Positions 10,110 through 20,294 of a stretch of DNA of 20,785 nucleotides are shown here, in pieces. This stretch comes from Trachelipus rathkii. Its lineage: Eukaryota > Arthropoda > Malacostraca > Isopoda > Trachelipodidae. Under the pieces are notes generated by a model that saw only the letters and a program-made list of their open reading frames with translations, ran no database searches and had not been told where the DNA came from. The translations under genes were made by a program, and so were the position numbers. Location: NCBI GenBank assembly GCA_015478945.1, contig JABUQX010118587.1:70001-90785 (forward strand), in the 5' to 3' direction. The number at the start of each line of letters is the position of its first letter. Positions within the stretch are counted from its first letter, which is position 1.

Positions 10110-12300
10110 CTATCCACAGATTAGGGGTTAGGTGCGTAGCATAACCAGAACAGAAAAGTAATAGAAGAACATGACGCAAGTCGAAGAAGCCCTCTTAAGC
10201 GTCCGCCTTTCGATAGCACTTAGTTGAGAACTCGTCTTCAGTTATCCAGACCCTAAGCGGTTCAACAAAAACTGCGGACCCACTTAGTGGTATTCTCGTG
10301 AAATGTAGAGAGTTTATCTTGCTGAGGAGGCCTACAACCATATTCATCCACATACGCCTGCCATTCTTGGTCTATGTGCAGCCTTGCACGCTCTGCACAT
10401 CACACTTCTCTCTGTCTATCATATATAGAGTGTGTGTCTTATGATGTTTTTCTTCGTGTGTGGGTTGGGCTTTCCCAGCACACGATAAACTGTTATAACA
10501 GCGGTCCGCCGCTAACAAGTCCCTATCATTCATCCTCAGTCCAATATGGACAGGATATCTCAACGCTACGTGCTTAATTTATACTTTATATTTTAGCCTT
10601 TCTTCACACGGTGCCTAACGGCGACGCAATTCCGTGAAGTGGAGTACGGTGTCATGTAGTCCTATTTTTATATTCTTTACTCCACCGCGTGTGAAACGGT
10701 CCCTAAGATTGATCCATTTGAACCCATTGTCTTAGATCTATACTTTATCCAGACCATGCTGTGTTTTTATAACTTCGAGAGATACGCTCATGCAATAATC
10801 CTGGGCGCATCAAGTATTTGTCGCTTTCATATCATCGTCAGAAATTTAGCTGCAGCGTCAGCCACCTTTTGACGCATCCATGTTCCTAGACTATCACTCG
10901 CGTGGCTCTTATTCTGTTCCTTTTTATCACTTACCTGCAGACACTCGTAATCACAGTTGCTCACATCTAACTATGCGATTCAAATCGAAACTCTCTACTC
11001 ACTCACTCCCATTTCGCCAGCTCTTTATCTACATTTACTTATAACCGCTTCTTGCAAAAAGTTAAAAGCTCCTGACCAAGTCAGTCGTCAAACTCTCTTC
11101 AGATTCGCCACACAAAAACCAATATCCAGCATCAATAACAGGGACCTCTCACCTCTCTCATTCTATCATCTAACCTATATCCTGCCACACTTTCCTAAAT
11201 TCTTTCATAACTCCGTCTTATAAAATTAAATATACTAGAGAAAACATCCTGGCATGGCTATTACTTAACTAATTCACTTTAGCTCCGTTTATTTACAGCA
11301 CGCTTTCACTATCGCGTTCAAACTCATAGCTTTTGCACTCTCTCTCACGCCACGCTCTCACACGCCCATATATCTTCTATACTACTTGCATAGGCTCTCA
11401 CTCTAATCTCTGCCTCTATATTATCCTGTTGCTAATTATTTTACCGATACAGCAATTTAATTATTCTCTTCTCATTTTCACAATCATTTGCTTCAATGTA
11501 AGATTTGATCACACATCCTCCACCACCCTATTTGGCACTTGGTCTTTCAAATCAGTCCTCGGTCAACTCGGCGTACTCCATTTCAACAAAATAAACCATC
11601 ATCAAATAGTATCTTTTCCTGAAGACACTCATAAACATTCCTGATTAATAATTCCGACAGTCTTCCCGCCTATCATGTGTGGTGATATAAGGGGGGTACT
11701 ATTATATTCAACTAATCATCAACCCGGGGTAAGGGCACTCCATTCTTAACGTTTTAAACCAGCGATCTCATCTATGTCTTGCGTTTGAATCATGCTTCAA
11801 ACTTTCCTGCACTCTAACCCCATTCCATGCTACCTTACTAATTACCGTAAGCAGGTCATCCCCAGAAATCCTATTCTTCTTGCACTAGTAAATCAAGATT
11901 CTATCGCACACTCTTCATTACTCCGCATGCAATGTTATGCTTATCTAGAGTGACATGTTCATTCACACCTATCTCACATACTTTTCATCAAGTTTAGCGG
12001 GAAAGCACCATAACCTATTTATTATTCCATTGCAGATTCCCGCTTACTACCCATCAATTATTAACCTTTCGGCGGTCCATCCAGAAAAAGGCTTCAATTC
12101 CCATGTAACTCCCCTATCATTCTCCTCCATAACATTTATTTACTCATTTTTTCCGAATGAGATATAGATATGTTAGTGTTCCTTATATATATATGTATGA
12201 ATTTGAGCAACATCTTCTCTTTTCAGGAGCCGTGACCGCCATAACTATGCTTTTTTTGGCACATTCAATTGGCGTCTTTTCATCTTTCCGCTGCATACCA
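10110..12300. other. 2.2 kb gene-free stretch, pyrimidine-biased plus strand
   Basis: No recognisable gene, RNA or mobile element. From about 10880 to 12130 the plus strand is noticeably richer in C and T than in G. This keeps several plus-strand frames open for 70-103 codons (10957-11223, 11333-11644, 11955-12167). Their products are Ser/Leu/Ile/His-rich, lack any motif I know, and do not join into a longer frame. A small inverted repeat with 8-base arms (GTGGAGTA at 10639, TACTCCAC at 10678) is present. It may be an unrecognised, decayed repeat. Confidence 0.5.
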
Positions 12301-12309
12301 ATATAAAGT

Positions 12310-12480
12310 AATTATTATTATAATTATATTATATATATATTATATATATTATAAATTTTTATATAATAGTTATATAATATATATATATACTATACACTTA
12401 TATATATATACTAATAAATATATCTATTGGCTCACTCCTATACTATATATTTATATTAGTATTATATATATATATATAAT
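12310..12480. repeat. AT microsatellite
   Basis: Interrupted AT/ATT tract. The following 300 bases (12481-12780) are AT-rich unique sequence with nothing recognisable. Confidence 0.9.
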
Positions 12481-12780
12481 GCTGTGTGTGTGTTGTGTCG
12501 TATATTGTGCACATATAAGATTAATCTGTTCATTAGACGGTTCACAATTTTTTGAATACAAATAAGCTATATGTTTAAATTTAAGATATTCATGTTTTTT
12601 TATAAAATAGATGGTTATGTTATGTTTTAGTATAAGAACTCGAGCTTTCATGTATGAGAAGCTTCTTTTGTGCAAAGAACTCATCTTTAAACATGTTGGT
12701 CACTGTAAATTTTCGTCATGAACATGCATGAACGAAACATGCCATTTAGAACAAGCAGAATAAGACCAAATTTTTTTATG

Positions 12781-13110
12781 GATTATACTATATATAGTGT
12801 ATATTAGTGTTTATTTTCTTATATATATATATATAGTATACTTATATAAGTATATATAATATATAGTATATATATATATATATATTATAGTATATATTAA
12901 ATTAATTATACTGTATATATATAATATATATATACTATATATTTATATATATATTATATATATATATCATAATTATCTCATTTTTAGTAATATATATATA
13001 TATATATATACTATATAGATATATTATAATATATAATATATATATATATATATGATATTATATATTATATATATTATTTAGTATATATATATTATTAAAT
13101 TAGTATAATA
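12781..13110. repeat. AT microsatellite at the retrotransposon 3' end
   Basis: AT repeats abut the 3' end of the minus-strand retrotransposon remnant, in the position where a simple-repeat 3' tail would lie. It could equally be the insertion target. Confidence 0.9.
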
Positions 13111-13116
13111 TAAATT

Positions 13117-14610
13117 TCAGGTGACCACCACTCACGGGTAGAGCCCTTTTCAAGGAGAGGGCAGAAAAATTAAATAACAACAAGAAAAAAAACAATAATA
13201 AATATGGGTAAACTCACCCAATTCCAAGCCTAACGCAAACCTCTGAGGTAACAGCAGACGGAAGATTTGAAGAGAGGGAGATTAAATACAGTAGGAAAAA
13301 CAGATGAAGGCAGAAAGTTCTACAGAAGAGAGGTGGCTGGAAAGGAAGGGGCACCACAACGAACAAGACTGGACTTCCCAATGTTTACACAGAATTCATG
13401 GGAATGCATGGAATCCATTGAGCTACGAGGGCTACGCAATGGTGGCCGAATGCGTGAAGATAACTCTCTCAAGCACCTGCCGTTGTAATACCTATAGTAA
13501 AGAGATATAGCACCAATGTCACTTCGAAGAGATAGAGGATCAAGGTAGATAGAAATTGAGGACAGTATATTAATTTTTTTAGCCTTAGACTCAACCTATC
13601 CAATAGAAGGTGCAACCGCAACCCCCCCAAAGTGTGGGAACAGTACTCCATACAAGGGCGGATAAGACCCTTATATAATCGGAGTAACTGTTTGGAAGAA
13701 AAAAAAATACCGCAACCTGAGCAGAACCCCCAGTACCCGTTGTAATGTGAAATTTTCAAGATTGTTTATTGTTTTTGTTCAGACTATGATTGTTTATGTT
13801 GTCCACAGGTAAGAAGATAGAGCCGTCGAAGAAGATAGGAAAGTTAGGAGGTATTTTTGAAAGGGAGATGTGAAGAAGTTGAGTTTTTAAAGAGTTGAAT
13901 TTCACAAGGTTGAGTTGACCCTACCGGGAAATCTCATTCAGATCGGCAAGTATTGAATCGGAGAACTGAAGTCGAGAAGCAACTCTAGAAGCGAAGGGTG
14001 GCAGATTTAAATGAGTGGAGAATGTGAGAGTTCTCATCGGCGTATAAGGAATAAACATAGAATAGGGTGAGCAGCTGAGAAGATCGTTAATGAAAAGTAG
14101 GGTAAATGTTGGAGATAAAACGACCTTGCGAACCACCACAGTTAGAGGCAGGAAGAAAGAGGGTCGTCAATCAACATGTACCGTATAAGGAACGATCTGA
14201 AAGAGAAACTAGACACAAGTGAGAAAGAGAAGGAGAAAACCTGAAGGAAGGAAGTTTAGATAGTAGTGACGCATGCCATACCCGGTTAAATGTTTGGATA
14301 TGTCAAGCGCCAGCAGCACAATGAACTCCCATAATCCCCTAACACGGGAGTTGACCAGCAAATCAGTGAGGATAGGAAGGAGATGTCACCATAGTTGAGC
14401 GCTCGAACGTTGAAACCATACTGGGGGTGAATCTGAAAGGAGCGAAAGATTCAGGTTGTCCAGAAAATGAGAGTTGAAGAAAGTTTGAAAGATTTGTATA
14501 TATAATTGGATCCATATGAGAGCTTGTAGGGCTGATAGGGTTACGAAGGATCAAGAGTGGCACTCTTCTTGCGGGATCGTTGAAGCATATGCGCGCTTTA
14601 TAAACCAATA
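13117..14610 (-). pseudogene. 5'-truncated, frameshifted non-LTR (Jockey-like) retrotransposon, reverse transcriptase remnant
   Basis: Read on the minus strand, successive pieces in different frames follow the order of a LINE reverse transcriptase. Near 14600-14500 there are decayed pieces resembling the PKKGD..DPSNYRPISLTS region and an LLSD..QYGF segment. ALDISK lies at 14310-14293 (palm block with the first catalytic Asp). VLSPT and INDLLS lie at 14121-14074. The YxDD box reads YADE at 14044-14033. YKGLIRPCMEYCSH (13675-13634) is the typical thumb-side segment, followed by LDRLSLR, PLSLRSDIGA (about 13538-13509) and an LPSSVFP-like piece near 13310. Several frameshifts and stops separate the pieces, so it cannot encode an active enzyme. 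The endonuclease and ORF1 are absent, which fits the usual 5' truncation by target-primed reverse transcription. The 3' non-coding part ends near 13117 against AT repeats. The LINE identity is secure; the Jockey-like assignment is from motif resemblance only. Confidence 0.88.
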
Positions 14611-14619
14611 TTTGTTTCA

Positions 14620-14880
14620 GGTAAAGATTCTCAAATAATTCTGTCAGCAGCCACTAAACCAAAGACCTCAAAATTCTTCACAAATTGGACAAAATACTGT
14701 TTTCTCCTCATTTCGTATTTAGGTATATAAGATAGATATATAGATATATTGATTAAACTATTATTTTTAAAGTTTGAATGGAGATGACGGATAAGGGATA
14801 AGTTTTTAAGCCATAAAAAAATTCTTATCTTTCACAATTTGCATGATTTTTGAACTCTAGTCTGATCTACTACACTATTA
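14620..14880. other. AT-rich spacer, nothing recognised
   Basis: Unique AT-rich sequence upstream (in the element's sense) of the truncated retrotransposon. It shows no endonuclease-like reading, so the truncation point is probably near 14610-14640. Confidence 0.5.
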
Positions 14881-14882
14881 CC

Positions 14883-14887
<5 letters not shown>

Positions 14888-14931
<44 letters not shown>

Positions 14932-15048
14932 ATTATAGTATATAATATATATAGTGAATATCTATGATGATATAGTCACTATAGTATATAATATAGTATA
15001 TCTATATGTATATAATATATATATATAGTATATAATAAGTACTATATC
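14888..15048. repeat. AT microsatellite
   Basis: (TA)n run followed by interrupted AT sequence. Confidence 0.93.
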
Positions 15049-15480
15049 CTGGAGGAATTGTAGAGTTTCTGGGAAGTCCAGTTAACATAAATACTGTATT
15101 AAACTATAAATATTTAAGTTAAGGTATAAAAATGGTACCGTCTAATAATATTATTTGAAGTTTATTTGTTTATTGACTTCAATCATACCCATATTTTTTT
15201 TACTAGTATTATAGATCACACAATATAAAAATAACGTTACGAAATAAAAACTTGCTCAATAGAAAATTAATGCTTCGCTATCGTTTGTTGTAGGATGACA
15301 AGGCAAATACGATGATTTTTCGTAGCATTATCATTTTTTTTCAGACATCGTATTTTTTTTTTCAGTTATGCACTATTTAGATCAAAATGTATAGACAAAA
15401 TGTACGTAAATAATAATTTACGAAAACTTCAAATACTTTTGCCAGGCCATTTTTTTACGTAATGATCACCGGAATTAATA
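15049..15480. other. AT-rich spacer, nothing recognised
   Basis: About 430 bases of AT-rich unique sequence with several poly-T runs. There is no open frame of note, no RNA gene and no repeat structure that I can see. Confidence 0.5.
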
Positions 15481-15680
15481 TACTCATATATATGATTATA
15501 TATGTAGTAATAATATATATATATATACTATATATAGCGTAGTATAGTATACATAAAGTATATATAGTATAGTTGTATAGTGATAGTTAGGTATATATGT
15601 AGGTTGTATTCTGGTGTAGGTATATATACTAATAATAGTATAGTATCAATATATAAACTTATTATTAGTATAGAATATAG
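15481..15680. repeat. AT/TAGTA-rich microsatellite
   Basis: Interrupted AT tract with frequent TAGTATA variants. Confidence 0.85.
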
Positions 15681-15774
15681 GTTCATTTGAATAAGATATG
15701 GATAAATATATTTTGATTAACAGCAATTTTTAAGAAACAAAGAATATTTTATTAACATACAAGCTATGTTCTTC

Positions 15775-15892
15775 GCTCCTAACGGAGCAAGGCTTGTCTA
15801 TTGAGCGAGGGATAACGCCGCGCCTAGAAAATTTAAACATGTTTTTTGGTCGTAAAGACGCCTTCCTAACAAAAGGCAACGAATTTTAACGT
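15775..15892 (+). repeat. Structured direct repeat, copy A
   Basis: It begins with a hairpin (GCTCC-TAAC-GGAGC, 15775-15788), then AAGGCTTG and TCTATTGAGCGAGGG (15797-15811) followed by TAACGCC. TTTTTTGGTCGTAAAG (15842-15857) precedes a second hairpin, GCCTT (15860-15864) with AAGGC (15873-15877), then ACGAATT. Copy B downstream repeats GGCTTGTCTATTGAGCGAGG, TAACGCC, TTTTTTGGTCGTAAAG and ACGAATT, but has other bases in the second hairpin. A repeat-family relic is the simplest reading. A structured RNA cannot be excluded. Confidence 0.7.
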
Positions 15893-15913
15893 TGTTTGGA
15901 TCATTTTTTTCTT

Positions 15914-16081
15914 GGCATTTGGCTGGCATGGGCGATGGGCAATATTTGGGGCATGGGCTGGCATGGGCATGGGCATGGGCATTGGGCAATGGGCATATGG
16001 GCATGGGGCATGGGGGGCATGGGGCAATTGGCAAAATGGGGCATGGGCATGGGCATCGGCATTGGATTGGGCTCGGGCATC
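15914..16081 (+). repeat. GGGCAT hexanucleotide minisatellite
   Basis: An interrupted array of GGGCAT units with GGGGCAT, GGGCATT and GGGCAAT variants. It is stop-free in three plus-strand frames and two minus-strand frames, giving Gly/His/Met/Ala/Trp or Pro/His/Ala low-complexity products of 66-98 codons. These are artefacts of the repeat. The plus strand has many closely spaced GGG runs and could form G-quadruplexes. It is inserted exactly between structured repeat copies A and B. Confidence 0.95.
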
Positions 16082-16190
16082 GGGCTTGTCTATTGAGCGA
16101 GGGCTAACGCCGTCGCATTGGCGTTGGTGCTCAGTTTTTTGGTCGTAAAGTCCATTCCACAAATGGACACGAATTCGGAACGTTTTTTTG
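16082..16190 (+). repeat. Structured direct repeat, copy B
   Basis: GGCTTGTCTATTGAGCGAGG (from 16083) matches copy A, as do TAACGCC and TTTTTTGGTCGTAAAG (ending 16150). A perfect 7-bp hairpin follows: GTCCATT (16150-16156), loop CCACA, AATGGAC (16162-16168). ACGAATT comes next. The stem bases differ from copy A on both sides of the loop, yet pairing is kept. The upstream hairpin of copy A is replaced here by the end of the GGGCAT array. Confidence 0.7.
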
Positions 16191-16249
16191 CATGTTTAAA
16201 ATTAATATGTAATAGATGAAAAATTATTCTTCTAGCTCTATTAACAGCA

Positions 16250-18420
16250 AAATGAATGATAACTTCCGATTATATTTTGTGGCTATGATGAACACTCATT
16301 ATAGTCAAATTTGTTAGTCTTTCCTCCCTTGTAAAATTTTTAAAAAAAATATTTCGAGCCTTTTTAGAGTAGAGAAAAATCTTTCTGGAGTGAATAGATC
16401 AAGTTTATTTACAAAATTCGTAAAACCCTTTTAATAGATATCGATGCAATCATTTTGTTAAGATTGGTAAGGATGGATCTGTGGCTCACTGTTTTGAAAA
16501 ATCATCAAGAAATTAATTGCAATTGCTTAGTTTATTTTCTTATTAAATGATTTTCTGACAATAGGCATAATCCTCTCTTCATTAAGAGAAAGCCGAAGTT
16601 ATGTTGCAACTTTGCAACTTCCACAATTCTTGAAAAATTTTCATCTACTTTTGAGAGAAAATCTTTTCAAAACAAGCATTACATTTTCAGTATGATTAAA
16701 AGCAGTTGCTGCCACTTATGATGGAGACTACAATGTATTAATTACATAATGGAATAGTAAAGGAGAATAAAGTTGGAATCGTAATTAAACTTTAACAAAT
16801 TCGCTCGTGATAACATTTAAAAAGATTTAAGGCTTTTGAAAAAGGTCAATATCTTGATCCATCTCTCATGATCGCCGAAAGCTTCAACAATTGCTGAAAC
16901 TTTTCTTAAGAATTGAATTATAGATAGCGTAAGATATATTTGTCCATTTTGGGTTTTCTGTTGGAAAATTTTTCTTATTTTTAAGAATAAAATAGTTTTC
17001 ACCTTGGTAAGCTAAAATAGTGTCCAGTTGTTTTCACTGTGTCAATACAGTATAGTACATGAATATCAACAGTAATGAATATACAATGAAGCTGTATATT
17101 CTTCGCACAATTTAACTCTTTAAATGAAACTTTTATCTAAAACCTTTCTTTATTGCTGCCTTACCATCATGTTGTTAACCAATCAGAACGTCACTATTTA
17201 TATCAACTTTCGTATTATTGTCTCCTCTAGATATTCCCCTTTGTTGTGGAAGAGTTGATCTACAAATTCAAAGGAACGAATTGACAGTTCCCAATCAGGT
17301 GGAGCAATTATTCTTAGGGGTTGAGCACGATGTAATTTTCTGGATTTACTGTAGAAGAAACGTTTTTGGGTTGCTTTGCTAACTATAATTATTTCCGGAA
17401 ATTGTTTGATGATGCTTGGTTCACTTTTTATCTTGGTGACCTGTGTGCGATAAAATTCCAGAATGTACGATCTCAACATTTGATAGGAGGAGGAGAATTA
17501 GTGATTCCACAAACTTCACACAACATTTTAAAAATTTCTGTCTAAGTTCTGACTTCTGAACCTCCATTAATATGCTATTTTAAAAGAGCTTCTTCACTAT
17601 GCCTGGAACTTTTGAAAGATGAATTACAGCTCCAATGAGCGAAGGAGAAATCAAGCATTTGTTGTTTGAGTATGACCATTTTTATGAGTGTGTTTCTGAT
17701 TGAGAGGCATTTTTCATATGGGTTAAGATAGTAAAATCCGAGTGCCGTGAAGCCCGGGATCACTACAGCTATTCATAATAAAGAGATACCCATTTGGAAT
17801 AGCGTAACTCACCGAGCAAGTTTCCACATCTTCGGACGAGCCCAATGTTTTTCTTAGAAACTCATTTACTTGGGGGGTGTTAAGTAACTCTGGTGGAATT
17901 GGAGCGCTGTGTCAAGTGGCAGGTCATCTCCTGATACATCAAGAATTTAAGTTAGAATTTCTTTCTTCTCGTTCACGGTTCGGAGTAACACCCGTGATAG
18001 ATGCATCGTTATTACAAATACAATGAAGGATAGATATAGAAGTTTTTCGTTGTAAAATGTTTTGTCTTGGCTAAGAGGAGAGCTAAAAATATGGCGTGCA
18101 GGATTTTGTTTTTCATTGTGATTAGGTTCTGAGTGGCGTGTGATCAGCTTCATATGATGTCACTCACTGGGACATAGGGTGGGCAACCACTGGTTATTTC
18201 GACAGTTGAACACTTTTTTAGGAACTTTGTCTTCTATTCTGGTCAGGCATCGTTGTCGCAAGTAGAAAGTCTAGTTTCTTTCACCTTCGGGTTATCGTGC
18301 TTCGTTGGATTTCTTTTTGAGCTTTCAGCAGCATCTCTTAAGATCTCACAGCCATAAATAATATGATATTTCCTTATTTCTATTAAGTATAAATTCTTAT
18401 TTGGCTTTGATGTACTTTAT
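16250..18420 (-). pseudogene. Degenerate protein-coding relic of unknown family
   Basis: On the minus strand, open segments of normal amino-acid composition follow one another in changing frames. They lie at 18416-18243, about 18270-18160, 18153-17947, 17960-17855, 17875-17728, 17763-17575, about 17560-17505 (with a CEVCG-type Cys pair), 17479-17198, about 17130-16995 and 17005-16900, with weaker pieces down to about 16250. Several run across a stop or pick up exactly where another frame breaks, sometimes at a homopolymer such as the G run at 17873-17878. Plus-strand frames are much shorter. The pieces read like one protein of several hundred residues, perhaps carrying a Cys-rich finger, but I recognise no family. 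It could be a transposon-encoded protein, an old viral insertion or a host pseudogene. With introns or an indel-prone assembly it could even be a damaged reading of a real gene. Confidence 0.4.
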
Positions 18421-18439
18421 TATTATATGTATGATTGAA

Positions 18440-18671
18440 ATTAAGAATTCAATTCATAAAAAATAATTTGATAGTTTAATAGTTCGGGAGGGGGGATCTT
18501 CAAACTTTGGCACTTCTAGCTGAGCGGCTTATTAATATATAGTATATATATAGTATATAGCTATAGAAGGTGTATTAATATGTTAGTATAGGGATGGTAT
18601 GAGGGTATTATTAGGATTAAGAGGGTGATAGTGTAACGTAAAGTTAAATGACAGTATATATAAAGGTATGA
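18440..18671. other. AT-rich spacer with a short AT tract
   Basis: It contains a small G-run (18485-18496), a short AT microsatellite at about 18530-18565 and GTATTA-rich sequence. No gene is seen. Confidence 0.5.
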
Positions 18672-18770
18672 GCCTAGTTAGGCAAGGCTTGGGTGAGGGA
18701 GCAAGACTTGTCCGTGGACGTGCTCCGCACGCGCGTGAGGTGCTTGCTCGGCGGAAACGAAGCCGAAAAA
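18672..18770 (+). other. GC-rich structured island, possible copy C of the hairpin repeat
   Basis: GCCTA-GT-TAGGC (18672-18683) is followed by AAGGCTTG, the same hairpin-then-AAGGCTTG arrangement as copy A but with other stem bases. Then GAGCAAG (18699-18705) can pair with CTTGCTC (18743-18749). Nested inside are GTCC-GT-GGAC (18710-18719), GAGCA with TGCTC (18699-18703 with 18721-18725) and the palindrome CACGCGCGTG (18728-18737). CGGC with GCCG (18749-18765) follows. It stands out sharply from its AT-rich surroundings. It is possibly a structured RNA, or a GC-rich repeat core. Confidence 0.5.
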
Positions 18771-19010
18771 ACTCATGATGACTGCAAATTGTGATGACGG
18801 TTAGTTTGTCTGCGGTTTGATTTTAGATAGAATGAAGTAAAGTCAAAGGTAAAGAATAATTTATTAGTGAACTTCTTAGGAATAGGAAAATGAAGATGTG
18901 GCGCCGTAATGGGAAAGGCTGGTAGTTCAATAAATATGTTGGCTGCTCACTCATTCAACAATGATGACGGATTGGAAGTTTTGTGGTGGCATGTTTAAGA
19001 ATTAATATGA
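18771..19010. other. Spacer, nothing recognised
   Basis: Unique sequence. GATGACGG occurs twice (about 18793 and 18963), but no larger repeat is visible and there is no gene signal. Confidence 0.45.
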
Positions 19011-19436
19011 TATGATATATTCTATAGTGTTATTTAGTGAGTATAATATATATATATAATAGCTGATATATATATATATATATATCTCTAATATATATTA
19101 ATGATTATGTTAAGATCACCTCTAATATAGATACTATGACGTGAGATTATTATATATATATATATATATATATAATTATATAGATAGCTATTATATATTA
19201 TTATATTATATATAATTTAATACTAATATTATATTTATAATTATATATAATATATTATATGTATATATATATATATATGTATTATATTTATATATTTATA
19301 TTATTTTATATTGTATATTATTATAATGATCTAGATTTTTATATATATATATAGTAGTATTATTAATATATAGTAATTATATATATACTGTATATTATAA
19401 TATATATATACATATATATTATTAATATATGGCTAG
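19011..19436. repeat. AT microsatellites
   Basis: Interrupted AT tracts with a short unique gap at about 19105-19145. Confidence 0.93.
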
Positions 19437-19640
19437 TATATAGGTTTTAGTTTAGGTTATGGGGGCGGTCGTCGCTATAGGTTGGTTCATGTTAGGACCC
19501 TACTAGTTAGGTTTGATAAGTTTGGGTAAGTTTGGGTTAAGGGTATACCACCAGAAATAAATCTGTGTATAACAATAGTATCGATTATAACCTGAACTAC
19601 AGGGACTAAACCGAAAACCTAACTTATGGGATCGACTAAT
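19437..19640. other. Spacer rich in GTTAGG/GTTTGGGT-like words
   Basis: About 200 bases between AT tracts. The left half repeats TTAGG-containing words (near 19448, 19491, 19506) and AAGTTTGGGT twice (near 19518-19540). Its right edge carries AACCTAAC in the opposite sense. It may be a decayed inverted repeat; no gene is seen. Confidence 0.4.
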
Positions 19641-19762
19641 ATAGTTAATATATATATATATATAATATATATATATGTACTATTATATTATATATGTATA
19701 TATATTATAAATTATTATAGTTTATTATTTGTTATAATATATATATTATTCTATTATATTAA
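19641..19762. repeat. AT microsatellite
   Basis: Interrupted AT tract with no coding signal. Confidence 0.92.
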
Positions 19763-20130
19763 ATAAGTGGTGCATTGCAAGAGGTGGGGGAAAAGAAGAT
19801 GAAGATCAAATGAAGAATTGAGAAGAGGACAAAACACAAGATGGAAACGAGGGGAAGCTTGAGTGGAGGGGGAAGGAGATGGTTTTATGAGGAGAAATTT
19901 GATCAGATTGTGCAAAAACTTTTTAGAAAAAAAATTAAATCTATATATATATATATGAAAATATGGAAACAAACTTTGACTTTAAGCGGATGAGCAGCAA
20001 AATTTAATTTGTGGTTCTTTTGATATATAAAGTAAAAGGGAATTCTTTATTAAGGATATGAAAGAGATGGACATTCGATGAGTCGGCTCGTATCAGGTTC
20101 AAGAGATGGAATTTAAGCACAAAATAGCAT
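19763..20130. other. Purine-rich spacer, no supported gene
   Basis: The plus strand at 19770-19890 is rich in GA and GGA. The minus-strand 72-codon frame there (19754-19972) has Phe/Leu/Ser/Pro composition expected from polypyrimidine sequence and no family signature. Confidence 0.45.
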
Positions 20131-20132
20131 CC

Positions 20133-20258
20133 GATAGGGTCAGGGGTAGAGACCTTGCAACTAAGAAGAGCCGGTTTCATGGTCGGGTCGGTGGAGTGTG
20201 AGTATTTCTTCTTGCTAAGTCTTGCTCAGACTTTAGAAGATTGAGCAATGACCCTATC
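20133..20258. repeat. Short inverted repeat with an adjacent nested hairpin
   Basis: GATAGGGTCA at 20133-20142 is the perfect reverse complement of TGACCCTATC at 20249-20258. Directly before the second arm lies a 7-bp hairpin, TTGCTCA (20222-20228) with TGAGCAA (20242-20248). It may be the ends of a tiny non-autonomous element, or chance. No target duplication was evident. Confidence 0.45.
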
Positions 20259-20294
20259 CTGATTAGGGGTCTGCCCTTGACGGGTAGTGTTAAT

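Noticed and set aside
11333..11644. 103-codon plus-strand open frame in the pyrimidine-biased block
   Set aside because: Its openness is explained by the scarcity of G and of TAG/TGA on that strand. It has no domain and no extension in neighbouring frames.
15866..16162. Overlapping open frames with His/Gly/Met or Pro/His/Ala repeats
   Set aside because: They are translations of the GGGCAT array, open on both strands because the hexamer contains no stop in most frames.
19754..19972. 72-codon minus-strand open frame
   Set aside because: It lies opposite a GA/GGA-rich stretch, has a low-complexity Phe/Leu/Pro/Ser composition, and its start region runs into an AT tract.
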